From Streptomyces spirodelae (GTDB lineage Bacteria > Actinomycetota > Actinomycetes > Streptomycetales > Streptomycetaceae), in the NCBI RefSeq assembly GCF_017676385.1, contig NZ_JAFFZN010000020.1, forward strand, positions 1 through 64,000: a DNA stretch of 64,000 bases. The letters run 5' to 3'. Shown piece by piece: positions 8,240 through 17,365 of the stretch (position 1 is its first letter; each line of letters begins with the position of its first letter). The translations under genes and the position numbers were made by a program. The notes beneath the pieces were generated by a model. The model worked only from the letters and a program-made list of their open reading frames with translations, ran no database searches and had not been told where the DNA came from.

Positions 8240-8522
8240 TCGCGGGATGGTTGCCGGGGCTTCAACGGGCCGTTCCCTCTGCCCCTCTGGATGAGCTGCA
8301 CTATGGCGCCGGGCGGCCCAGGGCCACTCGGGCGTTTGTCACGGCGACCCCGAGATGCGGAGGTCACCTGCGTTGTTCAAGACTGTAACGGACGGCGGTC
8401 ACGCTTGAGAGGGACGTCCGAACCGCGAGATGGATCATCCGTCACCCATCCTCCCCGGTCCCGTACAGGGCCCGCACCGAAGGCATGAACCCGACCGGAC
8501 CCGACTACAGGAAGGCGCGCAC

Positions 8523-9524
8523 GTGCTCGATGAAGTGGGCCAATGGCTGCGGCGCCGCTCCTGGCGCGTCGCTGACCGGCCGCTGGAGGCACTGCTGGCG
8601 GCCAAGCGCCGCACCGGCACCACCGTCAGCGTGGTGCTGCCCGCGCTCAACGAGGAGGCCACTGTCGGCGACATCGTCTCGACGATCCGCAGTGAGCTGG
8701 CCTCGCCCCGCCTCGATGCCGCAACGCCGCTGGTGGACGAGCTGGTCGTGATGAACTCGGGCTCCACCGACCGTACGGCCGAGGTCGCGGCGGCGGCCGG
8801 GGCCGAGGTGATCCACCGGGACGAGGTACTGCCCAGGCTGCCGACCCGGCCAGGCAAGGGCGAGGTGCTGTGGCGCTCGCTCCTTGCGACCAGCGGTGAC
8901 ATCGTCTGCTTCGTCGACGCGGATCTGCGCGAGTTCTCGCCGGACTTCGTCACCGGCATCGTCGGGCCGCTGCTGACGGAGCCGGATGTGCATCTGGTCA
9001 AGGCGATGTACGACCGGCCGCTGTCCGGCAGCCCGGCCGGTGGCGGGCGGGTCACCGAACTGGTTGCGCGCCCCCTGCTCAACCTGCACTGGCCGCGGCT
9101 GGCCGGGCTGGTCCAGCCGCTGGGCGGCGAGTACGCGGCGCGCCGTTCGCTGCTGGAGCGGCTGCCCTTCCCGGTCGGCTACGGGGTGGAGCTGGCGATC
9201 CTGGTCGACACGCTGGAGCTGGTGGGTCTCGACGCGCTGGCCCAGGTCGACGTGGGCGTGCGGCTGCACCGCAACCAGGACGGACAGGCACTCGGCCGGA
9301 TGGCCACCGCCATCCACGCGGCGGCCGAGCGCCGTATCGGCAGGGGCGGCCCACCTGCTTACGAGGCGCTCAGCAGGTTCGAGGGCCGGTCGGGCGGAAC
9401 GGAACTGACCCAGTTCGAGCGGGACACGACCGGCTGTTTCGTTCCCCGCGGCCACCTGGTGGACGCCGAGGAGCGGCCGCCGATGTGCACAGTGCCCGAA
9501 TATGGGCAGCGGGTGGCAGCGTGA
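8523..9524 (+). CDS. gpgS: Glucosyl-3-phosphoglycerate synthase-like glycosyltransferase (GT-A fold)
   Basis: Retaining GT-A glycosyltransferase of 333 residues resembling GpgS, which makes glucosyl-3-phosphoglycerate from UDP-glucose and 3-phosphoglycerate. Key segments are VSVVLPALNEEATVGDIV (nucleotide-sugar binding strand, near residue 35), ELVVMNSGSTDRTAEVA, RPGKGEVLWRSL, the metal-binding VDADLREFSP (DxD near residue 126) and GGEYAARRSLLERLPFPVGYGVE. The start is GTG at 8523 behind AGGAAGG. The next genes in the region make trehalose, so a joint role in sugar-based stress protection is plausible but inferred. Confidence 0.85.
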   Translation: MLDEVGQWLRRRSWRVADRPLEALLAAKRRTGTTVSVVLPALNEEATVGDIVSTIRSELASPRLDAATPLVDELVVMNSGSTDRTAEVAAAAGAEVIHRDEVLPRLPTRPGKGEVLWRSLLATSGDIVCFVDADLREFSPDFVTGIVGPLLTEPDVHLVKAMYDRPLSGSPAGGGRVTELVARPLLNLHWPRLAGLVQPLGGEYAARRSLLERLPFPVGYGVELAILVDTLELVGLDALAQVDVGVRLHRNQDGQALGRMATAIHAAAERRIGRGGPPAYEALSRFEGRSGGTELTQFERDTTGCFVPRGHLVDAEERPPMCTVPEYGQRVAA

Positions 9525-9610
9525 GGGCTTCCTGGACGCTGCGGGAGCCGTTCCCCGCGCCCCTTCGGGGCGCCCTTTTGAGCGGTTTCGGCGGGAGTTA
9601 GGCTCGCCGC

Positions 9611-11113
9611 ATGGTCGCTGGAGCAACATCACCACAGGGAGCACCGGGACCGGAGGCGGCGGCCCAGGTGCTGGTCGCCTCGAACCGCGGGCCCGTGTCC
9701 TACACGCTGGACGTCGACGGCACGCTCACCGCCCGGCGCGGGGGCGGCGGCCTGGTCTCCGGGCTGTCGGCCATCGGGCCCGAGGCGGACGCGGTGTGGG
9801 TGTGCGCGGCGCTCGGTGCGGGCGACCGCGAGGCGGCCCGGCGCTCGGGAGGTCACCTGGACGGCGGCGACACCGGCGGCCAGTCCGTACGGATGCTCGA
9901 CATCCCGGCCGACACCTTCGAGGCGGCCTACCACGGCATCGCCAACTCCGTGCTGTGGTTCACCCACCACATGCTGTACCAGACCCCGCTGGAGCCCGTC
10001 TTCGACCAGGAATTCGACCGCCAGTGGACGGCGTACGAGCGGTACAACGCCGCCTTCGCGGACGCGCTGGCCCAGGAGGCCGGGCAGGGCGCCACCGTGC
10101 TGGTGCAGGACTACCACCTCACGCTCGTCCCCGGCATGCTCCGCGAGCGCCGTCCCGACCTGCGGATCGGCCACTTCTCGCACACCCCCTGGGCGCCCGC
10201 CGACTACTTCCGGCTGCTGCCCGACGAGGTCGCGGCGAAGGTGCTGCGCGGCATGCTCGGCGCCGACCGCACCGCGTTCCTGACCGCACGCTGGGCCCGG
10301 CTGTTCACCGAGTGCTGCCGACGGGTACTGGGCGCCACGGTCACCGAGGGTGAGAACGGCACCCTCTCGGTGACGTCCGAGGGCCGTACGACGCGGATCG
10401 GGGTGCACCCGCTGGGTGCGGACGGTGACTTCCTGCGCGAGCGGGCGCACCGTGACGACGTGGCCGAGCGGATGGCACAGCTGCGCGAGCAGGTGGGCGC
10501 GGACCCGGACGGCAGCCCCCGGCGGACCATCGTGCGGGTGGACCGCACCGAGCTGTCCAAGAACATCGTCCGCGGCCTGTACGCGTACCGGCGGCTGCTG
10601 GCCGAGCACCCCGAGTGGCGCGAGCGCGTCGTCCATCTCGCCTTCGCCTACCCCTCGCGGCAGGACCTGGCCGTCTACCGCGACTACACCGCCGAGGTCG
10701 GCCGGGTCGCCGACGCGGTCAACGAGGAGTTCGGCACCGGCGGCTGGACACCGGTCGTCCTGCACGTCAAGGACGACTTCGCCCGGTCGCTGGCCGCCTA
10801 CCGGATGGCGGACGTGGCGCTGGTGAATCCCATCCGCGACGGGATGAACCTCGTGGCCAAGGAGATCCCCGTGGTCTCCGACGAGGGCTGCGCGCTGGTG
10901 CTCTCGCGGGAGGCGGGAGCGTACGAGGAACTGGCGTCCGAAGCGCTCGCGGTGAACCCCTTCGACGTGCGGGAGACGGCCGAAGCGCTGCGGACCGCGC
11001 TGGAGCTGGACGCCGCCACCCGCACGGAGCGGACCCGGCGCCTGGCCGGGATCGCCACCTCACGGCCGCCCGCCCGCTGGCTCCTCGACCAGTTGGAAGC
11101 GCTCGGGTCCTGA
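9611..11113 (+). CDS. otsA: Trehalose-6-phosphate synthase
   Basis: GT20 glycosyltransferase, 500 residues, joining UDP- or GDP-glucose and glucose-6-phosphate. The N-terminus has VLVASNRGPVSYTLD and the loop RRGGGGLVSGLSA; then come VLVQDYHLTLVPGMLRER, IGHFSHTPWAP, VDRTELSKNIVRGLYAYR and, near the C-terminus, NPIRDGMNLVAKE and LSREAGAYEEL, all family motifs. It starts 86 bp after the glycosyltransferase. The phosphatase partner otsB lies downstream on the opposite strand, so the two genes converge rather than form an operon. Confidence 0.95.
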   Translation: MVAGATSPQGAPGPEAAAQVLVASNRGPVSYTLDVDGTLTARRGGGGLVSGLSAIGPEADAVWVCAALGAGDREAARRSGGHLDGGDTGGQSVRMLDIPADTFEAAYHGIANSVLWFTHHMLYQTPLEPVFDQEFDRQWTAYERYNAAFADALAQEAGQGATVLVQDYHLTLVPGMLRERRPDLRIGHFSHTPWAPADYFRLLPDEVAAKVLRGMLGADRTAFLTARWARLFTECCRRVLGATVTEGENGTLSVTSEGRTTRIGVHPLGADGDFLRERAHRDDVAERMAQLREQVGADPDGSPRRTIVRVDRTELSKNIVRGLYAYRRLLAEHPEWRERVVHLAFAYPSRQDLAVYRDYTAEVGRVADAVNEEFGTGGWTPVVLHVKDDFARSLAAYRMADVALVNPIRDGMNLVAKEIPVVSDEGCALVLSREAGAYEELASEALAVNPFDVRETAEALRTALELDAATRTERTRRLAGIATSRPPARWLLDQLEALGS

Positions 11114-11158
11114 CCGGCCGAGAGCCTGACCCGGCCCCGACGGGCCGCGGCCGCGGCG

Positions 11159-12001
11159 CTACAGCTCGTCCGCCAGGGCCTCCAGCCAGGCCGCCAGCCC
11201 GGCCGGGCCCGTGACGCGGAGGTCGGCGCCGGTGCGGAGCTCCTCCACCGACTCGGTGGCCGTCTCCGGCGCGCTGTAGATCAACAGCCCGGGTACGCCC
11301 TCCCGGCGCAGCGCCTCGACGGCGTCGTACGCGGGAACGTCGCCCAGGTCGTCACCCGCGTAGGCGACGGCGGTGGCGGCCCGTTCGTGGACGTAGCCGG
11401 TCAGGGCCGCGCCCTTGTCGGCGCCGGGCGGGCGGAGTTCGAGCACCATGCGCCCGGGCTCGACCACGAGGCCGTGCCGCTCGGCGAGGGCGTACAGCGG
11501 GGCGCGCAGCCGGTCGAGCGCCTCGTCGGGGGTGGCCGCGCGCCGGGTGTGGACGGCGAGCGCCCGGCCCTTGTCCTCCGTCCAGGTACCCTGCGGCGCC
11601 GCCGACGCGGCGAGTACGGCCGGGAGTTCGGCCCGAACGTCCGCGACCCCGGCGGGTGGTTCGGGCGCGCGTACGACCGGGTCGGCGGCGTCCCACCGTT
11701 CGGCCCCGTACGCGCCCAGCACCGTCAGGCCCTCCAGCCCGGCGACGCTCTCGAAGCCGCCGAACCGTACGGCGTCAGCGGCGGGCCGGCCGGTGATGAC
11801 GGCGACACCGGCCAGCCGCGGGGCCAGCCGCGCCAGCGCGTGCACCGCCTCGGGGCGGGCCCGCGCGTCCTGCGGGTCGGTGACGATGGGCGCGAGCGTC
11901 CCGTCGAAGTCGAGCGCGAGGACGGCTCGCGCCGGGTCGGCGAGGATGGCGGCGAGTCCGGCACGCCCTGCGGCCGTCTCCGGCATGGAGGGAAGCGACA
12001 T
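11159..12001 (-). CDS. otsB: Trehalose-6-phosphate phosphatase
   Basis: HAD-superfamily phosphatase, about 280 residues, completing the OtsA-OtsB route to trehalose. HAD motif 1 is LALDFDGTLAPIV (nucleophile Asp near residue 31), motif 2 is VAVITGRPA, and motif 4 is VAYAGDDLGDVPAYDAV, with the family segments GAYGAERW and KGAALTGYV between them. It converges with otsA. The start is not certain: ATG at 12001 gives MSLPSMPETAAG, and an 11-residue extension to 12034 is possible. Neither has a strong ribosome binding site. Confidence 0.93.
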   Translation of the reverse strand: MSLPSMPETAAGRAGLAAILADPARAVLALDFDGTLAPIVTDPQDARARPEAVHALARLAPRLAGVAVITGRPAADAVRFGGFESVAGLEGLTVLGAYGAERWDAADPVVRAPEPPAGVADVRAELPAVLAASAAPQGTWTEDKGRALAVHTRRAATPDEALDRLRAPLYALAERHGLVVEPGRMVLELRPPGADKGAALTGYVHERAATAVAYAGDDLGDVPAYDAVEALRREGVPGLLIYSAPETATESVEELRTGADLRVTGPAGLAAWLEALADEL

Positions 12002-12091
12002 GATCGCACCATAACCAGTGCGGGTTACCAGCACCCGCAGCCCACAGGCGTCCGCAACCCACAGGCACCCGCAGCCCAGGCATCCGCGGGG

Positions 12092-12346
12092 CTAGTGGGT
12101 CCGGTCCCGGTTCTCCTGACGGCGGCGCAGCAGCCGATTGACCGTCACCGGATCGACAGCCAGCGCCCTCTCATCGTCCAGCAGCGCATTCAGCTGCTGG
12201 TAATAGCGCACAGGCGACATCCCGAGCCGCTCCCGGATGGCCCGCTCCCTCTCGCCGGGCGAGGCCCATCCGCGGGCGGCGAAGGCCAGCACAGCCCGGT
12301 CCTCGTCCGACAGCCCCGCACGGGCCTCTTCTTCCGCTCCGTCCAC
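12092..12346 (-). CDS. DUF3263 family small HTH-like protein
   Basis: An 84-residue acidic/basic helical protein of the actinobacterial DUF3263 family. The pattern LSDEDRAVLAFAARGWASPGERERAI and LGMSPVRYYQQLNALLDDE looks like a sigma-70 region 4 type helix-turn-helix. Function is not established; DNA binding is suggested by the fold only. It lies just past the end of the solute-binding protein gene in the same direction, 25 bp apart, so the two may share a transcript. Confidence 0.85.
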   Translation of the reverse strand: MDGAEEEARAGLSDEDRAVLAFAARGWASPGERERAIRERLGMSPVRYYQQLNALLDDERALAVDPVTVNRLLRRRQENRDRTH

Positions 12347-12371
12347 CCCTCCACCGTACGCGGCGGGTCTG

Positions 12372-13667
12372 TCAGGACGGTGCTGCCTTCTCCTCGGCCT
12401 CCGCCTTGCGCTGGAGGGAGGTCAGGACGCCCTTGGGGTCGCCGTCCTTCATGGCCGCCTTGCCGACGGTCTTCTTGATGACCGCGCTGGTGTCCGCCCA
12501 GGAGACCTTGCCCACCGGGTAGAACTCGGCGCCCGCGAGCTGGTCGAGGAAGGGCCAGAGCTTCTTCTGGTCCTCGTCCTTGCGCATCCGCCGGGAGGCG
12601 CTGGTGGTGACGGGCAGCAACCCGTACTGCGAGGTGAAGGCGTAGTGGTTCTTCTCCTGGAAGACGAATTCGAGGAACTTGCCGCACGCCTCGCGGTGTC
12701 CGTGCTTGCGGAACGCCATCATCCAGTCGGCGACGCCCAGGGTGCCCTCGGCGGGGCCCTTGCTGCCGGGCAGCTTTCCGGTGCCGTAGGAGAGGTGTTT
12801 CTTGTCGGCCTGCTGCATCAGGGTGGGGTGGCCGTTGAGGATGCCCACCTCGCCCTTGGTGAACGCCTCGAAGAGCTGCTGCCGGTTGACGCGCTGCGGG
12901 CCGGGTTCGGTGTAGCCGGGGCCGACGAGGTTGTCCCGCAGCCACTGGAACGTCTCGATGTTCTCGGGGGAGTTGATGGTGTAGTTGCCGACGCTGTCGA
13001 CATAGGCGCCGCCGTTGCCGAGCATCCACATCAGGGACTCGCCCTGTGCTTCCTCGGGGCCGAGCGGCAGTCCGTACGGGATCTTGACGCCGGCCGCTTT
13101 GAGGGCCCGTGCCGCGGACTTGATCTCCTGCCAGCTCTCCGGCGGCTTGTCGGGGTCGAGCCCGGCCTTCTTGAAGAGGTCCTTGTTGTAGAAGAGCACC
13201 CGGGTGCTGGCGACGAACGGCAGCCCGTACTGGACGCGGCGCACCTCACCGGCCTCGGCGAGCGAGACGAGGAAATCGGCCTGCGCGGGTATCGGAAGAA
13301 GCTCGCTGACCTTGTAGAGCTTTCCCTCGGCCGCCCAGTCCGCGTACGAGTCGACCTGGGCGATGTCCGGCGGATTGCCCGAGTCGACCATGTCGGTGAG
13401 CTTCTTGCCGATGTCGTTCCAGCTGTGGACGGTGACATCGATGCGGATGTCGGGGTTCTTCTTGGTGAACCTGTCGGCGAGTTCGCGCCAGTAGATCTTC
13501 GAGCTGTTGTCCGCTCCGGGGTTCCCGTAGTCGGCGGCGACCAGCTTCAGCGTCACCTCTCCCGATCCCGGGCCGCCGGCGCAGCCGGACAGCGCGGTCA
13601 TTCCGGCCGCTCCGGCCACTCCTGTGGCAGCCATACCCAGGAAACGACGCCGTTCCATCTTCTCCAT
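12372..13667 (-). CDS. ABC-type sugar substrate-binding lipoprotein
   Basis: Extracellular family-1 solute-binding protein, about 431 residues, that delivers a sugar to a membrane importer. The N-terminus MEKMERRRFLGMAATGVAG plus TALSGCAGG is a twin-arginine-like lipoprotein signal with Cys as the lipid site. Typical body motifs include PDIAQVDSYADWAAEGKL and FVASTRVLFYNKDLFKKAGLDPDKPPESW. No permease genes are next to it, so it probably relies on permeases elsewhere and on MsiK (gene at 54794). It is divergent from nagK across a DasR-like operator, so an aminosugar ligand is likely but unproven. The start at 13667 or 13658 is equally possible. Confidence 0.88.
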   Translation of the reverse strand: MEKMERRRFLGMAATGVAGAAGMTALSGCAGGPGSGEVTLKLVAADYGNPGADNSSKIYWRELADRFTKKNPDIRIDVTVHSWNDIGKKLTDMVDSGNPPDIAQVDSYADWAAEGKLYKVSELLPIPAQADFLVSLAEAGEVRRVQYGLPFVASTRVLFYNKDLFKKAGLDPDKPPESWQEIKSAARALKAAGVKIPYGLPLGPEEAQGESLMWMLGNGGAYVDSVGNYTINSPENIETFQWLRDNLVGPGYTEPGPQRVNRQQLFEAFTKGEVGILNGHPTLMQQADKKHLSYGTGKLPGSKGPAEGTLGVADWMMAFRKHGHREACGKFLEFVFQEKNHYAFTSQYGLLPVTTSASRRMRKDEDQKKLWPFLDQLAGAEFYPVGKVSWADTSAVIKKTVGKAAMKDGDPKGVLTSLQRKAEAEEKAAPS

Positions 13668-13857
13668 ACCCCTCAGCCCTGCGAACCTCAGAACGTGGCG
13701 CGAGCCACTCGATGCCCACCTTCCCCCCTGGCACCACCAACCCCGGCCCGTCAGCGGGGAGTCTCCCCCCAAGAGACCCCGAGCGTCCAGCGAAACCGGA
13801 TACCGGTACGAAATCAGCTTGGCCTCCATTCGATGATCCGGAGGCATGGACTCCTTG

Positions 13858-13873
13858 AGTGGACTAGACCTTT
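13858..13873. promoter_or_regulatory. DasR-responsive element (dre)-like operator
   Basis: AGTGGACTAGACCTTT matches the known DasR consensus AGTGGTCTAGACCACT at 13 of 16 positions, including the central CTAGACC. It sits 28 bp before the nagK start, in the gap shared with the divergent solute-binding gene. DasR is the GntR-type regulator that senses glucosamine-6-phosphate and represses nag genes in Streptomyces. Binding here is inferred. Confidence 0.7.
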
Positions 13874-13900
13874 TCAGTCCTCTCGCGGAGACTGTTCCGC

Positions 13901-14896
13901 GTGAGTACCCGTGACGAGGCCCCCAGCACCTCTGCCCTGCGCTACGTCATCGCCCTGGACGTCGGCGGCACCGGAATGAAGGCCGCGCTCATCGGCGACG
14001 GCAACGAACTGCTGTACGAGGCGCGCAGGGCAACCGAGCGCCGACGCGGCCCCGAGGCGGTCGTGTCCGGAATCCTCGACTTCGCGGCCGAGCTGCGCGC
14101 CGTGGGGCAGCGGCAATACGGCACCGAGCCGTCCGCAGCGGGGGTCGCCGTCCCCGGCACCGTCGACGAGGAGCACGGCATCGCCGTCTTCTCCGCCAAC
14201 CTCGGCTGGCGCGACGTCCCCCTGCGTACTCTGCTGAGCGAGCGCCTCGGCCGGGGGCGTGACGAGCGGCTGCCGCCGCTGCCGGTGGCGCTCGGCCACG
14301 ATGTGCGCACCGGCGGACTCGCCGAGGGCCGCATCGGCGCCGGTGAGGGCGTGGACCGCTACCTCTTCCTGCCGCTGGGCACCGGCATCGCGGGCGCCAT
14401 CGGCATCGGCGACCGGGTCGAGGCGGGAGCGCACGGCAGCGCGGGCGAGATCGGCCACATAGTCGTACGGCCCGAAGGACCGCCCTGCGGCTGCGGGCAG
14501 CGCGGCTGTCTGGAACGGCTCGCCTCGGCCTCGGCGATCGGCGCGGCCTGGGCCGCGGTCTGCGGCGACCCGGAGGCGACGGCGGCAGACGCCGCCGAGG
14601 CCGTCGCCGCGGGCGACCCCCGCGCCCAGAAGGTGTGGGCCGACGCCATCGACGCGCTGGCCACCGGCCTGGTCACGGGACTCACTCTGCTCGACCCCCG
14701 CACACTGATCATCGGCGGCGGTCTCGCCGAGGCGGGCGACACCCTCTTCGTTCCGCTCCGGGAGGCGGTGCGCGAGAAGGTCACTTTTCAGCCACTCCCG
14801 GCCATCGTGCCCGCTGCACTGGGAGACGCCGCGGGCTGCCTGGGCGCAGGGCTCCTGGCCTGGGACCTACTCTCCGCGGAGGTTACGAGCCGATGA
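13901..14896 (+). CDS. nagK: ROK-family N-acetylglucosamine kinase
   Basis: Sugar kinase of 331 residues that phosphorylates GlcNAc in the cytoplasm. The ATP phosphate loop is ALDVGGTGMKAALIGDG (residues 18-34), the catalytic region is around LGWRDVPLRTLL and VALGHDVRTGGLAEG, and the ROK zinc motif is CGCGQRGCLERLASASAI near residue 200. The start is GTG at 13901. Its last bases overlap the nagA start (ATGA), so the two are translationally coupled and in one operon behind the DasR-like site. The assignment to GlcNAc rather than glucose rests on this context. Confidence 0.9.
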   Translation: MSTRDEAPSTSALRYVIALDVGGTGMKAALIGDGNELLYEARRATERRRGPEAVVSGILDFAAELRAVGQRQYGTEPSAAGVAVPGTVDEEHGIAVFSANLGWRDVPLRTLLSERLGRGRDERLPPLPVALGHDVRTGGLAEGRIGAGEGVDRYLFLPLGTGIAGAIGIGDRVEAGAHGSAGEIGHIVVRPEGPPCGCGQRGCLERLASASAIGAAWAAVCGDPEATAADAAEAVAAGDPRAQKVWADAIDALATGLVTGLTLLDPRTLIIGGGLAEAGDTLFVPLREAVREKVTFQPLPAIVPAALGDAAGCLGAGLLAWDLLSAEVTSR

Positions 14897-16098
14897 GCAA
14901 GCGAACGGTGCTGACCGGGGCCCGGGTGGTGGTGCCCGAAGGGGTGCGCGAGAACGGGAGACTGACGGTGGAGGGCCGCACCCTCGCCGCCGTCGGCCCA
15001 GCGGAGACGCCGGACTCCGCTCCGACGCCGGATGCGACGGGGCAGGAGAAGCTCGGTCCGACAGGGCAGGAGACGCTCGATCTGACGGGGCACTGGATCG
15101 TGCCCGGCTTCGTCGACATCCATGTGCACGGCGGCGGGGGTGCCTCCTTCTCCGCCGGCAGCCACGAGGAGTCGCTGCGGGCCGTTGAGACCCACCGCAG
15201 GCACGGCACCACCACCATGGTGGCCTCCACCGTCTCCGGCGACCTGGACGAGCTGTCCCGGCAGGCCGGCTCGCTCAGCGAACTGGTCGAGCAGGGCGAT
15301 CTGGCGGGGATTCACTTCGAGGGCCCGTTCATCTCCTGTCAACGGCGCGGCGCGCACGAGGAGTCGCTGCTGCGCGACCCGGACCCCGGTGATGTGCGCA
15401 AGCTGCTGGACGGGGCGCGCGGCCGAGCCGTGATGATGACGCTCGCGCCCGAACGTCCCGGCGGGCTGGACTCGGTACGGCTGCTGGCCGACAGCGGCGT
15501 GATCGCCGCCGTCGGTCACACGGACGGCGGCTACGAGAGCACCCGGGAGGCCATCGACGCCGGCGCGACCGTCGCCACGCACCTGTTCAACGCGATGCCC
15601 CCGCTGGGCCACCGGCAGCCGGGCCCTGTCGCGGCGCTGCTGGAGGACGAGCGCGTCACCGTCGAGCTGATCAACGACGGCACCCATCTGCACCCTGCCG
15701 TCCTCCGCCTGGCGTTCGAGACGGCGGGCGCGGACCGGGTCGCCTTCATCACCGACGCGATGGGCGCGGCGGGCATGGGTGACGGCCGCTACCCGCTGGG
15801 CAATCTGGAGGTCGAGGTGCGCGAAGGGGTGGCCCGGCTGGTGGAGGGCGGCTCCATCGCCGGCTCGACGCTGACACTCGATCAGGCGTTCAAACGTGCC
15901 GTCACCATCGACGGGCTGCCGGTCCCCGACACGGTCGCCGCGCTGTCCGCCAACCCGGCGCGGCTGCTGGGCATCGCCGAGAGCGTGGGCTCCCTGGAGC
16001 CCGGAAAGCTGGCGGACCTGGTGGTGCTGGACGAGGAGTTCACGCTGGTCGGCGTCATGCGGCAGGGCAGCTGGGAAGTGCGTCCGCACACCCGCTGA
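14893..16098 (+). CDS. nagA: N-acetylglucosamine-6-phosphate deacetylase
   Basis: Amidohydrolase of 401 residues that removes acetate from GlcNAc-6-P, feeding glucosamine-6-P (the DasR effector) into metabolism. Metal and substrate motifs are in order: PGFVDIHVHGGGG (HxH, near residue 75), GIHFEGPFIS (Glu metal ligand), VIAAVGHTDGGYE, ATHLFNAMPPLGHR, and ITDAMGAAGMGDG with the catalytic Asp. The amidohydrolase tail LGIAESVGSLEPGKLADLVVLD is complete. The ATG overlaps the stop of nagK. A low-complexity insert (PTPDATGQEKLG-like) lies near residue 50 before the metal site. Confidence 0.95.
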   Translation: MSKRTVLTGARVVVPEGVRENGRLTVEGRTLAAVGPAETPDSAPTPDATGQEKLGPTGQETLDLTGHWIVPGFVDIHVHGGGGASFSAGSHEESLRAVETHRRHGTTTMVASTVSGDLDELSRQAGSLSELVEQGDLAGIHFEGPFISCQRRGAHEESLLRDPDPGDVRKLLDGARGRAVMMTLAPERPGGLDSVRLLADSGVIAAVGHTDGGYESTREAIDAGATVATHLFNAMPPLGHRQPGPVAALLEDERVTVELINDGTHLHPAVLRLAFETAGADRVAFITDAMGAAGMGDGRYPLGNLEVEVREGVARLVEGGSIAGSTLTLDQAFKRAVTIDGLPVPDTVAALSANPARLLGIAESVGSLEPGKLADLVVLDEEFTLVGVMRQGSWEVRPHTR

Positions 16099-16209
16099 GC
16101 CGGTCGGCAGGGCCGCAGGGCACGGGTACCGGCGGACACCTCCCGGCCGTAGGGTGGGGAGGCATGATCGCTCGCGCGGTCGAGTTCCGTGGCAGTGTCG
16201 TTCGTCGTG

Positions 16210-16251
16210 GGTTGTATGTCATGAGCCGTCGGTTGTATGCCGTGAACCGTC
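16210..16251. repeat. Imperfect 21-bp tandem repeat before the PfkB gene
   Basis: GGTTGTATGTCATGAGCCGTC (16210-16230) is followed directly by GGTTGTATGCCGTGAACCGTC (16231-16251), 18 of 21 identical. The pair ends 28 bp before the kinase start. It could be a regulatory site or a fortuitous duplication. Confidence 0.65.
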
Positions 16252-16279
16252 GTGAGACGGGTGAGGGTGGTGCGCGCAG

Positions 16280-17257
16280 ATGATCCTGACCGTCACGCTC
16301 AATGCCGCACTCGACCTCACCTACCGGGTGCCCCATCTGGTCCCGCACGCCTCGCACCGGGTGCGGGAGGTGACCGAACGCCCCGGCGGCAAGGGCCTGA
16401 ACGTCGCCCGGGTGCTCGGCGCGCTCGGCTTCAAGACGACCGTCACCGGCTTCGTCGGCGGCGAGACGGGCCGCGTCCTGCGGGCCCTGCTGGCCGCCGA
16501 CGCCGCGCAGGACGCCGACGCCGCGCAGGAGGCCGCGGGCGGCGGCACCGCGTCCGTGACCGACGCGCTGTTCCAGGTCGCCGGACGCACCCGGCGCACC
16601 GTCGGCGTCGTCGACGAGACCACCGGCGACACCACCCAGCTCAACGAGCCGGGACCGCATATCACCCCCGAGGAGTGGGACGGCTTCCTGGCCGCCTACC
16701 GCGACCTGCTGGACCAGGGCCCCGACGCCGTCGCGCTGTGCGGCAGCCTGCCGCCGGGCGTGCCCGTGGGCGCGTACGCCACGCTCATCCGCGAGACGCG
16801 CACCGCCCGGATTCCCGTACTGCTGGACACCAGCGGTGAGCCGCTGCGCCGCGGGCTGGCGGCCCGGCCCGACATTGTCAAGCCCAACACGGAGGAGATC
16901 GCCCAGATCACCGGCACCGCCGAACCGCTGCGCGCCGCCCGCGCGGCCCAGCGGCGCGGGGCGCACGCGGTGGCTGCCTCACTGGGCGCCGACGGGATGC
17001 TGCTGGTCACCCAGGACGGCGCCTGGAGCGCGGCCGTACCCGAGCGGCTGGCCGGCAATCCGACCGGCGCGGGGGACTCCGCCGTCGCCGGCCTGCTCTC
17101 CGGACTCGCCGAGGACCTGCCCTGGCCGGACCGGCTGGCCCGCGCGGTCGCCCTGTCGGCTGCGACGGTGCGCTCACCTGTGGCCGGGGAGTTCGACGAG
17201 CCGACCTATGAGCAGATGCTCCCCTCGGTCCGGGTCCGCAGGGCCGAGGCCCCGTAA
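16280..17257 (+). CDS. 1-phosphofructokinase family hexose kinase (PfkB)
   Basis: Ribokinase-fold sugar kinase of 325 residues. The opening MILTVTLNAALDLTY and the motif RPGGKGLNVARVLGALG belong to the 1-phosphofructokinase/tagatose-6-phosphate kinase group. The anion hole and catalytic base are in NPTGAGDSAVAGLLSGLAED (Asp near residue 268). The substrate within this group cannot be fixed. Placement after nagKA suggests handling of fructose or amino-sugar derived phosphates, or tagatose-6-P. A short Asp/Ala/Gln repeat (DAAQDADAAQEA) inserted near residue 75 is unusual but lies in a surface loop. The start is ATG at 16280. Confidence 0.85.
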   Translation: MILTVTLNAALDLTYRVPHLVPHASHRVREVTERPGGKGLNVARVLGALGFKTTVTGFVGGETGRVLRALLAADAAQDADAAQEAAGGGTASVTDALFQVAGRTRRTVGVVDETTGDTTQLNEPGPHITPEEWDGFLAAYRDLLDQGPDAVALCGSLPPGVPVGAYATLIRETRTARIPVLLDTSGEPLRRGLAARPDIVKPNTEEIAQITGTAEPLRAARAAQRRGAHAVAASLGADGMLLVTQDGAWSAAVPERLAGNPTGAGDSAVAGLLSGLAEDLPWPDRLARAVALSAATVRSPVAGEFDEPTYEQMLPSVRVRRAEAP

Positions 17258-17365
17258 GGGCTCAGTCCGCCCCGCGGCCTGGGGCTCAGTCCGCCCGGCG
17301 GCCCGGGCTCACCCGACTGGCGGCCCCGGGCTCACCGCCCGGCGGCACCGCCGGAAGGGCCGGGG

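Noticed and set aside
12372..17257. Secondary-metabolite cluster
   Set aside because: All genes fit aminosugar uptake and catabolism; no scaffold-forming enzymes occur.
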